Origin: Gemmatimonadales bacterium
GTDB taxonomy: Bacteria; Gemmatimonadota; Gemmatimonadetes; Gemmatimonadales; GWC2-71-9
Reading direction: 5' to 3'
Assembly: GCA_036265815.1 (NCBI GenBank)
Contig: DATAOI010000024.1
Coordinates: 1 to 57,026 of the forward strand
DNA length: 57,026 nucleotides
In this document: piece by piece, positions 40,810-53,307 of the stretch
Numbering within the stretch: the stretch's first letter is position 1
How the letters are laid out: each line of letters starts with the position of its first letter
Translations under genes and position numbers: made by a program
Notes under the pieces: model-generated
Databases searched by the model: none
What the model was told of the DNA's origin: nothing
Seen by the model: only the letters and a program-made list of their open reading frames with translations

Positions 40810-41550
40810 TTACGGTGTCGGCTGGTCGAGCGGCACGAGGTAGCGGCCTTTGCTATCTGCCGGATATCGGGTCTCCACGCCGGACGCCGTCACCAGCAGC
40901 ACCCGGCGATCGCCCACTCGGATCTCGACAGACGGAGCAGCGCGCGGAATCAGGATCTCGAATTGGCCGGGCGGCCCTCGATGCACGACCGCCAGGCGAT
41001 CCACCTCGGAGGTGAAGACCGTCGTGCCGCCCTGCGCGCGGACCACGACGTCGGCCCCATCGGTCAGGGAGACCGTGGCCCACCCGCCGGATCGCTCGAA
41101 GGCGAACCCGATGGTGAGCCGTTCCCCCGGCGCCACCGCGATGCCTGCCTGCGCTCCTCCCGTCCCCGGCCGCGGAACCCCAGACCCCGGCTGCCTGGTG
41201 GACCCTCCGAGCCACGCCACGATGTGCTGCAGCACGCCGCGGAAGGGCGAGCCGGGCGCCGCGTAGGCGACCCCGATCGCGGTGAGCGTCAGGAATACGG
41301 CCGCTGCCAGTCGCTCCCATCCCGCGCGTCGGCGCCGGCCCCGCGCCGCGACCGACTCGACCGTCACCGGCGGCAGCGTGTGGTCCATTTGGCGCAGCCG
41401 CTCGAGGACCCAGGCCTCCTCCCGCTCAGCCAGGGCGACTCTGGACCGGCACTCCTCACACCCCGCGAGATGATCGCGCGCCAGAGTTCCGTCCGTCGGC
41501 GACGTCTCCCCGTGCAGCAGCCGCTGAACCTGTTCCTCGTCAAGGTGCAT
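40810..41550 (-). CDS. Anti-sigma factor with zinc-finger-like N-terminus
   Basis: The 246-residue protein has an N-terminal zinc-binding anti-sigma domain (H-x3-C-x2-C in DHLAGCEECRSRV, about residues 26-38). One transmembrane helix is at about residues 80-98 (LAAAVFLTLTAIGVAYA), followed by an external beta-rich domain (ERLTIGFAFERSGGWATVSL, VVRAQGGTTVFTSEVDRLAV) that resembles FecR-type sensor regions. I chose the ATG at 41550 because GGGAG lies upstream. It overlaps the sigma gene by 11 bases, the usual arrangement for a cognate pair. Confidence 0.85.
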   Translation of the reverse strand: MHLDEEQVQRLLHGETSPTDGTLARDHLAGCEECRSRVALAEREEAWVLERLRQMDHTLPPVTVESVAARGRRRRAGWERLAAAVFLTLTAIGVAYAAPGSPFRGVLQHIVAWLGGSTRQPGSGVPRPGTGGAQAGIAVAPGERLTIGFAFERSGGWATVSLTDGADVVVRAQGGTTVFTSEVDRLAVVHRGPPGQFEILIPRAAPSVEIRVGDRRVLLVTASGVETRYPADSKGRYLVPLDQPTP

Positions 41551-42052
41551 CGGATTCGCTCCCATACGCTTCGCGGAACTGCCGCTTGGCCCGGGCCAGG
41601 AGCGTTCCGATGCTGGACTCGTTCAGCTCCAGCGCCGCCGCGATGTCCCGGTACCGGTAGCCCTCCGCGTGGAGCAGCAGCATCCGTCGCTCCCGCTCGG
41701 GCAGCTGGTCGATCGCGAGCCGCACGCGCTCGCTCGACTCACCGGCATCCGCGGCCTGCGCCGGCGTCGGCGGCGGGTCCGCCAGGACCGACTCGGCACG
41801 CGCCGCCGTGAGCAGCCGGCGGCGGCGCGCACCGGTGGACCTCACGTTTCGGAAGAGGTTCAGGGCCACGGTGATCAGCCAGAGCTCCGGCCGGTCCGGC
41901 ATCGCCCCCCGGCGGTGCAGCCGGACGAACGCCTCCTGCGCCAGGTCGGCGGCAAGCTCCGGCTCACCCGACACCCGGTCCAGGTACCGGAACAATCGGG
42001 GGAACTCCGCCTCGAACAACGCCACGAAGCGCTCCGGAAAGGGGAGTGTCAT
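41540..42052 (-). CDS. ECF-family RNA polymerase sigma factor
   Basis: The 170-residue protein has sigma region 2 (FPRLFRYLDRVSGEPELAAD, LAQEAFVRLHRR) and region 4 (AIDQLPERERRMLLLHAEGY, YRDIAAALELNESSIGTLLA) separated by a short linker, the standard ECF layout. It probably controls envelope genes on receipt of a signal through the overlapping anti-sigma gene. It follows a TonB-dependent receptor gene by 53 bases on the same strand. Confidence 0.93.
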   Translation of the reverse strand: MTLPFPERFVALFEAEFPRLFRYLDRVSGEPELAADLAQEAFVRLHRRGAMPDRPELWLITVALNLFRNVRSTGARRRRLLTAARAESVLADPPPTPAQAADAGESSERVRLAIDQLPERERRMLLLHAEGYRYRDIAAALELNESSIGTLLARAKRQFREAYGSESDAP

Positions 42053-42105
42053 CTGGAGATGGAGCCGGTGATCCGCTCGGGTTGTGACAGCGTGGGCGTC
42101 GCGGG

Positions 42106-44361
42106 TCAGAATCGCCAGTCGAGGCCGGCCACGAGCGGTCCGAACGGCCGCATCTCGACCGGCGCGCTTTGGCCAGTGGCCGGATCGGTCGCGAACGCCA
42201 GCACGTTGGTGCGGCCCAGCAGGTTGCTGACGGCGCCAAAGACAGCCAGCATCACGTCCCGGCCCCCCAGGTTCACATGCCAGTGCTTGCGAACACTCAG
42301 GTCGAGTCGGACATAGGCCGGAAGACGGCTGTGGCCCAGCGCACCCGTGCTTCGGGGACTGCCACCGAACTCACATCCACGGTCGAGCAGGTTGCAGGAC
42401 TCCCATTCGAACGCTCCGGCGATGCCGGTTGCCGAACGCCCGATGGCACCCGTGGCGGCCAGCCGAATCGATGAGGTCGCCGACGGGAAGATGACCGCCC
42501 CCAGCTCGAAGAGGTGACTGGTCCCGTACTCCGGCGTGTAGCTCGAGTCGGCGTGCTCCAGGCGAATCCGCTGCCAGCCATAGCTCGCGAGCAGCCCGTA
42601 GCGGGTTCCGGCCTGCACCGCATCGATCGAGAATCCCCGCGCGATACCTGAGCCGGTGGCGAAGCCGGAGGTGGCGAACGGTTCCGCCGTTCGCGGCGCC
42701 ACCAGCACGAGTCCGGCATACTCGCTCAGATACGCCTGCACGCCCAGCCGGATTCCGGCGCGCGGCCGGTAGTCGAGCGCGAGCACGCCTCGGTCGCTGC
42801 GGGCAACCGGAACGCCGGGAGCACCGGCACCGATGTAGAGGTCGGCGGGGAAGACGTTGCCGACCACCGACTCCGAGTTCCGAAGAGACTGGGAGAACTG
42901 ATGCGCTCGCGCGTAGGTCGCAGTCAGCAGCAGGGCGGCTGACGGACGCCAGCGGAGCGCGGTCTGCGGGTTGAGGCGGACCCCGCCAGCGGCCGCGGTG
43001 GCGGAGAGGGCGAGATTGCCGGTGAGTCGGCGTCCGAGCGCGCGCTGGTGCTGGAGAAACACCGTCCCCGTCGGCGTCTCGGCGCGCAGCGCGAGGCCGG
43101 AGCTCGCACCGGTCACGGGCTCGACGCGATAACTGGTCCGGCTCGCCTGGATCCGGAGACCCCCAGCGCTGATCGCTGATCCCGCGCGCCGCTCGACTAC
43201 GCCGAGGAGCCCCAGATCCCGCCGCTCGGCCGCCAGTACGATCACCGACGCGCTGTCCGGAGCCCACATCGCGTCGGCCTCGCCCCAGGCACCCCAGGCC
43301 TGGATTCGGATCTCCGCGCTTCCCGCGGCACCGGTCCAGCCGGCGCCCATGGACCGGCTGTGCCAGCGGAAGCTGTTACGCAGAGGCGCCACGCGCACCG
43401 AATCCGGCGCGGCCGCCGCGGCATCGATCCGGTTCCCGCTGTCATAGAGCAGCAGGTGGACCCGGCCGCCGAGCAGCGGGCTCTCCAGCTTACTCACCAG
43501 GTCCCGAGTCTGGCCTCTTACATAGGAAGGATCACGGTGCGGAGCCACCAGCTCAGGAAAGCCGCCCCGGGCGCTCACCAGGTAACCCGCGCCTCCCCCG
43601 CCGATCGGTCCGTCGAAAGCGACATGCGCCTGCGTAGTGCTCACGCCTCCCTGACCCCGAACCACCGGGCCCGGTGTGCGGGTCACCGCGGCCACGGTGC
43701 CGGCAAGCGCATCGGGAAAGACCGGCGATGGCGAAGACGACGAGGCCTCCAGGCGCTCGAGCGCGTCCGGATTCCACGCGCTGAAGGTCCCGGCGCTGTG
43801 GTAGGGGCTGAAGACCGGAATTCCGTCGAGCAGGTAGCCGGTCTGGTCGGAGGCGGCGCCCCGGAGATGAACGCCACTGGGAGACTCGGGGCTCGCGCCG
43901 ATCTCGCCACCACTCAGGGCCAGGAGCCCATCGGGCTCCGAGAGGCGGGGATCGTTCCGCACGGCTGCCATCGAGACACTGCGGTCGGGGAAGGAGGCGG
44001 TGTCGCCGACGTCGAGGCCCCGGAGTGACACCCTCGAGCGCACCACGATGGCCGGCAGCTGCATCGGCGCCGGCCGGAGCGCGATGTTGATCTCCAGCTC
44101 GCCCTCTGCCGGGACCAGTGCATCGAGCGTCCGTGGCGCGTAGCCGACCCGGCGAACCGTGAGGTGCTGCGGCCCGGGCGGCACGGCGAGGAACCGGTAC
44201 CGCCCGCCGGCATCCGAGATGACCGAGCGGTCCAGGTCGGCGAGCGCTACGGTGGCCTGGGCGAGCGGCTCACCGCTCTCCCCGTCCCGGACGGTGCCGG
44301 TGACCGCCGGCTGCGTCACCTGGAGCACCAGGAGCATCTCGACCGCGGCCAGAACAGCCAT
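42106..44361 (-). CDS. TonB-dependent receptor with carboxypeptidase-regulatory-like domain
   Basis: The 751-residue protein has a short signal sequence (MAVLAAVEMLLVLQ). A carboxypeptidase-regulatory-like domain follows (VTGTVRDGESGEPLAQATVA, GRYRFLAVPPGPQHLTVRRV; about residues 19-95), then a plug (GVHLRGAASDQTGYLLDGIP, FSPYHSAGTFSAWNPDALER) and a barrel ending in LDWRF. The start lies only six bases after the terC stop, so it is probably read from the thiC TPP-riboswitch transcript, and the ECF sigma pair follows. A thiamine-related substrate is possible but unproven. Confidence 0.88.
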   Translation of the reverse strand: MAVLAAVEMLLVLQVTQPAVTGTVRDGESGEPLAQATVALADLDRSVISDAGGRYRFLAVPPGPQHLTVRRVGYAPRTLDALVPAEGELEINIALRPAPMQLPAIVVRSRVSLRGLDVGDTASFPDRSVSMAAVRNDPRLSEPDGLLALSGGEIGASPESPSGVHLRGAASDQTGYLLDGIPVFSPYHSAGTFSAWNPDALERLEASSSSPSPVFPDALAGTVAAVTRTPGPVVRGQGGVSTTQAHVAFDGPIGGGGAGYLVSARGGFPELVAPHRDPSYVRGQTRDLVSKLESPLLGGRVHLLLYDSGNRIDAAAAAPDSVRVAPLRNSFRWHSRSMGAGWTGAAGSAEIRIQAWGAWGEADAMWAPDSASVIVLAAERRDLGLLGVVERRAGSAISAGGLRIQASRTSYRVEPVTGASSGLALRAETPTGTVFLQHQRALGRRLTGNLALSATAAAGGVRLNPQTALRWRPSAALLLTATYARAHQFSQSLRNSESVVGNVFPADLYIGAGAPGVPVARSDRGVLALDYRPRAGIRLGVQAYLSEYAGLVLVAPRTAEPFATSGFATGSGIARGFSIDAVQAGTRYGLLASYGWQRIRLEHADSSYTPEYGTSHLFELGAVIFPSATSSIRLAATGAIGRSATGIAGAFEWESCNLLDRGCEFGGSPRSTGALGHSRLPAYVRLDLSVRKHWHVNLGGRDVMLAVFGAVSNLLGRTNVLAFATDPATGQSAPVEMRPFGPLVAGLDWRF

Positions 44362-44367
44362 GCCCGC

Positions 44368-49427
<5,060 letters not shown>

Positions 49428-49446
49428 CGATCGGCGCTGGCCCGAC

Positions 49447-49839
49447 TCAGACGCTGTAGAACTCCCAGGCAATCCCGTCCGGATCCTTGAACCCGACGTA
49501 GCGTTTCCCCAGCGCCTCATCCAGCTTGATGCCGGTGTTCTCGACGCCCGCTGCCGTCAACGCACCAGCCACCCGTTTCAGTTCCAGTTCGTCGGCACAT
49601 CCCAACGCGACGTGGTCGAGCCCGACCCGAAACGGATTGAAGCGATCGCCTGGCGGGGTATTCGCCGCCGGACCGCGGACGCCTACTGCCGTGCCCCCGG
49701 CGGCGAAGAGAAACACCTCCGGAAAGTCGAGCAGAACTGGAAAGCCGAGGGTTTCCGTGTAGAACTGCTTGGCACGCGCGAAATCCCTGACTCGCAAACC
49801 TACGTGGTGAATACCAGGCGTCTGTGGTTTGATGCTCAT
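49447..49839 (-). CDS. VOC family (glyoxalase/dioxygenase-like) protein
   Basis: The 130-residue single-domain protein has IHHVGLRVRDFARAKQFYTE (first metal-ligand His), VGLDHVALGCADELELKRVA (second His), and a C-terminal FKDPDGIAWEFYSV with the acidic ligand. This is the layout of lactoylglutathione lyase-like metalloenzymes. Substrate unknown. GAGGAGGAGG precedes the ATG. It is convergent with the kinase gene. Confidence 0.9.
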   Translation of the reverse strand: MSIKPQTPGIHHVGLRVRDFARAKQFYTETLGFPVLLDFPEVFLFAAGGTAVGVRGPAANTPPGDRFNPFRVGLDHVALGCADELELKRVAGALTAAGVENTGIKLDEALGKRYVGFKDPDGIAWEFYSV

Positions 49840-49860
49840 ATACCTCCTCCTCAGGATACA

Positions 49861-51225
49861 TTATCGGATCGGCGTGCGATCGCCGACCCTCGCCAGCACC
49901 GCTCGAAGCGCCTCGATGAATCGCTCGAGCTCCGTTTCTCCCAGCGCGGTCGAGATCGTGCCCACGCCCCGCGGGTCGATCAGCACGCCTTCGTTGTGGA
50001 GCCCGAGAAAGATCCGGTGCCGGAGCGCCGTATCCACGTCGAGCGTATCCCGGAAGTCCCGCACCGGATGGCCGGTCAGGTGAATGCCGAAGAGCGAGCC
50101 GAGCCCGGTGATCTCCGCCGCGACCCCCGCTTCGGCGAACGCGCCGCGCATCCTGCCGCGCAGTGACTCGCCGCGGCGGTTGATCGTCTCGATCGCGTCG
50201 CGGGTCAGGAGCTCCAACGTGGCGATCCCCGCGGCCAGGCTGATGGGATTCGCGTTGAGGCTCCCGGGGTGCGGAATGCCGGGGCGGCCCGCGCTCGGGT
50301 CGAAGAGTGCCATGACGTCCTGCCGTCCGCCGAACGCGCCGAGCGGGAAGCCACCGCCGATCAGCTTCCCCAGGATGGTAAGATCGGGTACCACCCCGAA
50401 GTGCTCCTCCCCGCCTCCGTAGGCCACCCGGAAGCTCACCACCTCGTCGAAGATCAGCAGGACGCCCAGGCGGCGAGTCACCTCGCGCAGCGTCTCCAGA
50501 TAGCCCCGCTCGGCCGGGATCATGCCGGCTGAGCCGAGCACCGGCTCGACCAGCACGGCGGCGAGCCGGTGGTGCTCAGCCTCGATCACCCGCGCGGCGG
50601 CGGCGCCGTCGTTGAACGGGATCACCACCACGTTCTCCAGTGTCCTCGGCGCGAGGCCCAGCGCGCTCGGCTGCGAGCGCGGGCGCGAGCGTTCACCGGC
50701 GTCCGGGCCGGTCGGATGAGTGCTCACCAATGCATCGTCCGAGGTACCGTGATAACCGCCTTCGACCTTGGCCACCTTGGGCCGGCCGGTAAAGGCGCGG
50801 GCCGCCCGGATGACGTTGGCTGCCGCCTCGGTGCCCGAGCTGGTGAACCGCACCCGCTCCACCGAACCGATGCGCTCGACGAGCATCCGCGCGAGCCGCA
50901 CCTGCGGCTCGGTCGGCCCGGGAAAGCAGGTGCCCCGCTCGAGCTGCCGCTCAACCGCCCCGAGCACGTGCGGGTGCCCGTACCCGAGCGCCAGCGCCGA
51001 GTGGTTGCCGGTGAAGTCGATCAGCTCGTTGCCGTCCAGATCGAACAGCCGGCAGCCCTCCCCCCGGTCCATGACGGCTGGATAGGGAGAGTAGAAGAGC
51101 GGACTCCTCGAATCGCCGCCGGGCAGGTAGCGGCGAGCCTCGATGTAGCAGCGCTCCGAGGCGGGCGTCCGGCGGCGGTAGCGCTCCTCCTCGACTCCGA
51201 GGGAGGCAGGACTGGATAGAGGCAT
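49861..51225 (-). CDS. Class III PLP-dependent aminotransferase, glutamate-1-semialdehyde-aminomutase-like
   Basis: The 454-residue protein has PLP-binding features: FTSSGTEAAANVIRAARAFT, EGGYHGTSDD, the Asp in LLIFDEVVSFRVAYGGGEEH, and the Schiff-base Lys in LGKLIGGGFPLGAFGG. The pattern is close to HemL, but variable segments and the location next to a threonine-dehydratase-like gene suggest a paralogue acting on another amino acid rather than the tetrapyrrole enzyme. I chose the ATG at 51225 because AGGA lies seven bases upstream. It follows the dehydratase gene by 89 bases. Confidence 0.88.
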   Translation of the reverse strand: MPLSSPASLGVEEERYRRRTPASERCYIEARRYLPGGDSRSPLFYSPYPAVMDRGEGCRLFDLDGNELIDFTGNHSALALGYGHPHVLGAVERQLERGTCFPGPTEPQVRLARMLVERIGSVERVRFTSSGTEAAANVIRAARAFTGRPKVAKVEGGYHGTSDDALVSTHPTGPDAGERSRPRSQPSALGLAPRTLENVVVIPFNDGAAAARVIEAEHHRLAAVLVEPVLGSAGMIPAERGYLETLREVTRRLGVLLIFDEVVSFRVAYGGGEEHFGVVPDLTILGKLIGGGFPLGAFGGRQDVMALFDPSAGRPGIPHPGSLNANPISLAAGIATLELLTRDAIETINRRGESLRGRMRGAFAEAGVAAEITGLGSLFGIHLTGHPVRDFRDTLDVDTALRHRIFLGLHNEGVLIDPRGVGTISTALGETELERFIEALRAVLARVGDRTPIR

Positions 51226-51314
51226 GACGATTCCTATACCGGCCGGCGGCTCCGACGCAAGAACCGGCTCGGTCAGGCCCGCCGGGGGCGAGCTCTTCGG
51301 CCCCTTCGTTCGCC

Positions 51315-52298
51315 TCAGCACGCTGGGAGCACCTCGGCGAGGTCATGAAGTCCGAGGTGCGATCCGCTCAACAGCAGAACGGTGCTCCCCCCGCGATAGC
51401 GCGGGCCCGCACCGAGCAGCGCCGCCACCGGCAGCGCCGCCGCTCCCTCGATCAGCAGCGAATGCCGCTCCAGGATCAGCCGCACCGCCGCCCGAAGCTC
51501 GGGCTCCTGGACCGTCACCCACTCGTCCACGCAGCGCTGGCAGACCGGGAAGGTGATCGCGCCCGGCTCCACCAGGCCGAGGGTGGCGTCCGAGAGCGAT
51601 GGGCCGGAGGGCAGCTCCACGATGCGACCGGCGGCGACGCTGGCGGCAAGCACCGGCGATGCCGCCGGCTGGCAGCCAACGACCCGGATGGCCGGACGCT
51701 CCGCCTTGAGCATTGCCCCAACCCCGGCGATCAGGCCCCCGCCGCCCGCGGGCACCAGCACGGTGTCCACCCCCTCCAGGTCCCGCAGCAGCTCGATCGC
51801 GATGGTGCCCTGGCCGCCGATCACCTGGGGGTCGTTGTATGGCGAGACGAACACTCTGCCAGTGTCGGACGCCTGCGTCCGCGCGAGGGTCTCCACCCGA
51901 CCCGGATCGGCGTCCACCAGGCGGAGTTCGGCTCCGCGGCTCCGGAGCGCCTCGAGCTTGAGGGGGGAGGCCGTGCTCGGCAGGAAGATCTCGCCCCGGA
52001 TGCCGAGCAGCCCGAGCGCGTGCGCCATGGCGAGCGCATGATTGCCGGTGGACGCGGTGACCACTCCCGCCGCCCGCTCCTCCTCGGTGAGGGAGAGCAG
52101 CTTGTTGAACGCGCCGCGCGCCTTGAAGGAGCCGGTGACCTGGAGGTTCTCCAGCTTGAGGTAGACCGGGCTTCCGGCGGCGGCGCTCAGCGTGGGGGAG
52201 TGCTCGAGCGGCGTCTCGCGCACGAACCCGCGGATGCGGGATTTCGCCAGGGTGACCTCGCGCACGACGTCGGCAGGGGAGAACTCGATCGCAGGCAT
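51315..52298 (-). CDS. Threonine/serine dehydratase-like PLP enzyme
   Basis: The 327-residue protein is a catalytic-domain-only type II PLP enzyme. The Schiff-base Lys is in GSFKARGAFNKLL, the substrate loop is TASTGNHALAMAHA, and the phosphate-binding glycine loop is VPAGGGGLIAGVG. It lacks the C-terminal regulatory ACT-like domain of biosynthetic IlvA, so it is a catabolic or threo-3-hydroxyaspartate-type dehydratase. AGGAGG precedes the ATG. It is divergent from the cysteine-leader promoter and probably co-transcribed with the aminotransferase. Confidence 0.9.
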   Translation of the reverse strand: MPAIEFSPADVVREVTLAKSRIRGFVRETPLEHSPTLSAAAGSPVYLKLENLQVTGSFKARGAFNKLLSLTEEERAAGVVTASTGNHALAMAHALGLLGIRGEIFLPSTASPLKLEALRSRGAELRLVDADPGRVETLARTQASDTGRVFVSPYNDPQVIGGQGTIAIELLRDLEGVDTVLVPAGGGGLIAGVGAMLKAERPAIRVVGCQPAASPVLAASVAAGRIVELPSGPSLSDATLGLVEPGAITFPVCQRCVDEWVTVQEPELRAAVRLILERHSLLIEGAAALPVAALLGAGPRYRGGSTVLLLSGSHLGLHDLAEVLPAC

Positions 52299-52345
52299 CA
52301 GGCCTCCTGGAGTGCGCGCCCCGAGGGCTGTGGCGGCCGCCCGTG

Positions 52346-52374
52346 TTGACAACCTTCCCATGGAGCGGTAACCT
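52346..52374 (+). promoter_or_regulatory. Promoter of the sulfate-assimilation operon
   Basis: TTGACA (52346-52351), exactly 17 bases, then TAACCT (52369-52374). The expected start of transcription (about 52380-52382) coincides with the ATG of the leader peptide at 52381. Confidence 0.65.
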
Positions 52375-52380
52375 ACCCTC

Positions 52381-52491
52381 ATGAGCCTCCGTTGCACGCT
52401 CGTCCCTGAACTCGCCTCGCCCGCCGCCACGCGCGCGGGTGCCATGGCGTGTTGTTGTATGGCCACTCTCCACACTTACGGGACGACCTAG
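52381..52491 (+). CDS. Cysteine-rich leader peptide (leaderless)
   Basis: The 36-codon ORF starts at the predicted transcription start. It contains a run of three identical Cys codons (TGT at 52450-52458, residues 24-26) plus Cys at residue 5, and ends at TAG 52489-52491. A shorter in-frame start (ATG 52444) would give MACCCMATLHTYGTT. It precedes an intrinsic terminator and the operon for cysteine-directed sulfate reduction. The expected role is a cysteine sensor: slow decoding of the Cys run would change folding of the downstream RNA. Confidence 0.62.
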   Translation: MSLRCTLVPELASPAATRAGAMACCCMATLHTYGTT

Positions 52492-52559
52492 CGGCTCGCG
52501 TTTCACACGCATTTCCATGCCAAGCCCGCAGGTACCGTCCTGCGGGCTTTTTCTTTTTT
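52487..52559 (+). terminator. Intrinsic terminator with possible antiterminator (attenuator)
   Basis: The terminator stem AAGCCCGCAGG (52522-52532)/CCTGCGGGCTT (52539-52549) is a perfect 11-bp hairpin with a 6-base loop and a long T-run (52548-52559, one C interruption). CCTAGCGGCT at 52487-52496, which includes the leader stop codon, can pair with AGCCCGCAGG with two single-base bulges. That would be a competing antiterminator that a ribosome at the leader stop would mask. The terminator lies 23 bases before cysH. Confidence 0.75.
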
Positions 52560-52581
52560 GCTACCTCGAGCTGGAGCGGAC

Positions 52582-53307
52582 ATGTCCGTGGAGACGCTTG
52601 AGACACCGATGGTGGGAGAAGACGCGCCGCCGGAACAGATCGTGGCCTGGATGCTGGACCACTTCGCCGACCGCAACCTGGTGCTCACCACCTCGTTCGG
52701 GATGGAGGGCTGCGCGCTGATCGACATGGTGGCGCGGCACGGCGGCACGATCCCGGTCATCTATCTCGATACCAAGTTTCTCTTCCCGGAGACCTATCGG
52801 CTGCGGGACATCATGGTCGCGCGCTATTCCCAGCTCCGCTTCGAGAACCGCGGAAGCTCGCTCTCACCCGACCAGCAGGCCGCCCAGTACGGGCCCGAGC
52901 TCTGGCGCCGGAATGCCGACGCCTGCTGCCGCCTGCGCAAGGTCGAGCCGATGCGCCAGGCCCTCGCCGGCGTGGACGTGTGGGTGACCGGCCTGATGCG
53001 GAGCCAGTCAGCCTCCCGCGCCGCCATCCGGGTGGTCGAATGGGACTGGCAGTACCAACTGATCAAGGTCAACCCGCTCGCCGGGTGGGACCGCCAGCGG
53101 GTGTGGGATTACATCAGGCAGCACGACGTGCCCTACAACGAGCTGCACGAGCGGGGCTACCCATCGATCGGCTGCACCCACTGCACCATCGCGGTGCTGG
53201 GTGCGTCGCCGACCCATTACTCCCGCGCCGGCCGCTGGTCCGGGACCAGCAAGACCGAGTGCGGGCTCCACACCAACGGCCTCGAGCTGGTCAGGAAGGA
53301 GGCCTGA
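52582..53307 (+). CDS. cysH: Adenylyl-sulfate (APS) reductase, assimilatory CysH type
   Basis: The 241-residue protein reduces activated sulfate to sulfite in the cytoplasm. It has TTSFGMEGCALIDMVARHG, the PP-loop-like segment, and IPVIYLDTKFLFPETY. The cluster cysteines are a CC pair in ADACCRLRKVEP and C-x2-C in IGCTHCTIAVLG, which identifies the 4Fe-4S, APS-preferring form. A terminal thiol-transfer Cys is seen in SKTECGLH. I chose the ATG at 52582 because GGAG lies upstream. It is the first gene of a three-gene operon behind the cysteine attenuator. Confidence 0.93.
   Translation: MSVETLETPMVGEDAPPEQIVAWMLDHFADRNLVLTTSFGMEGCALIDMVARHGGTIPVIYLDTKFLFPETYRLRDIMVARYSQLRFENRGSSLSPDQQAAQYGPELWRRNADACCRLRKVEPMRQALAGVDVWVTGLMRSQSASRAAIRVVEWDWQYQLIKVNPLAGWDRQRVWDYIRQHDVPYNELHERGYPSIGCTHCTIAVLGASPTHYSRAGRWSGTSKTECGLHTNGLELVRKEA

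Noticed and set aside
49861-51225. Naming the aminotransferase hemL
   Set aside because: The PLP motifs fit the broader class III family. The context is a threonine-dehydratase-like gene rather than tetrapyrrole genes.
52300-52560. SAM or other riboswitch upstream of cysH
   Set aside because: No SAM-I or SAM-II core elements are seen. A Cys-run ORF plus intrinsic terminator explains the region better.
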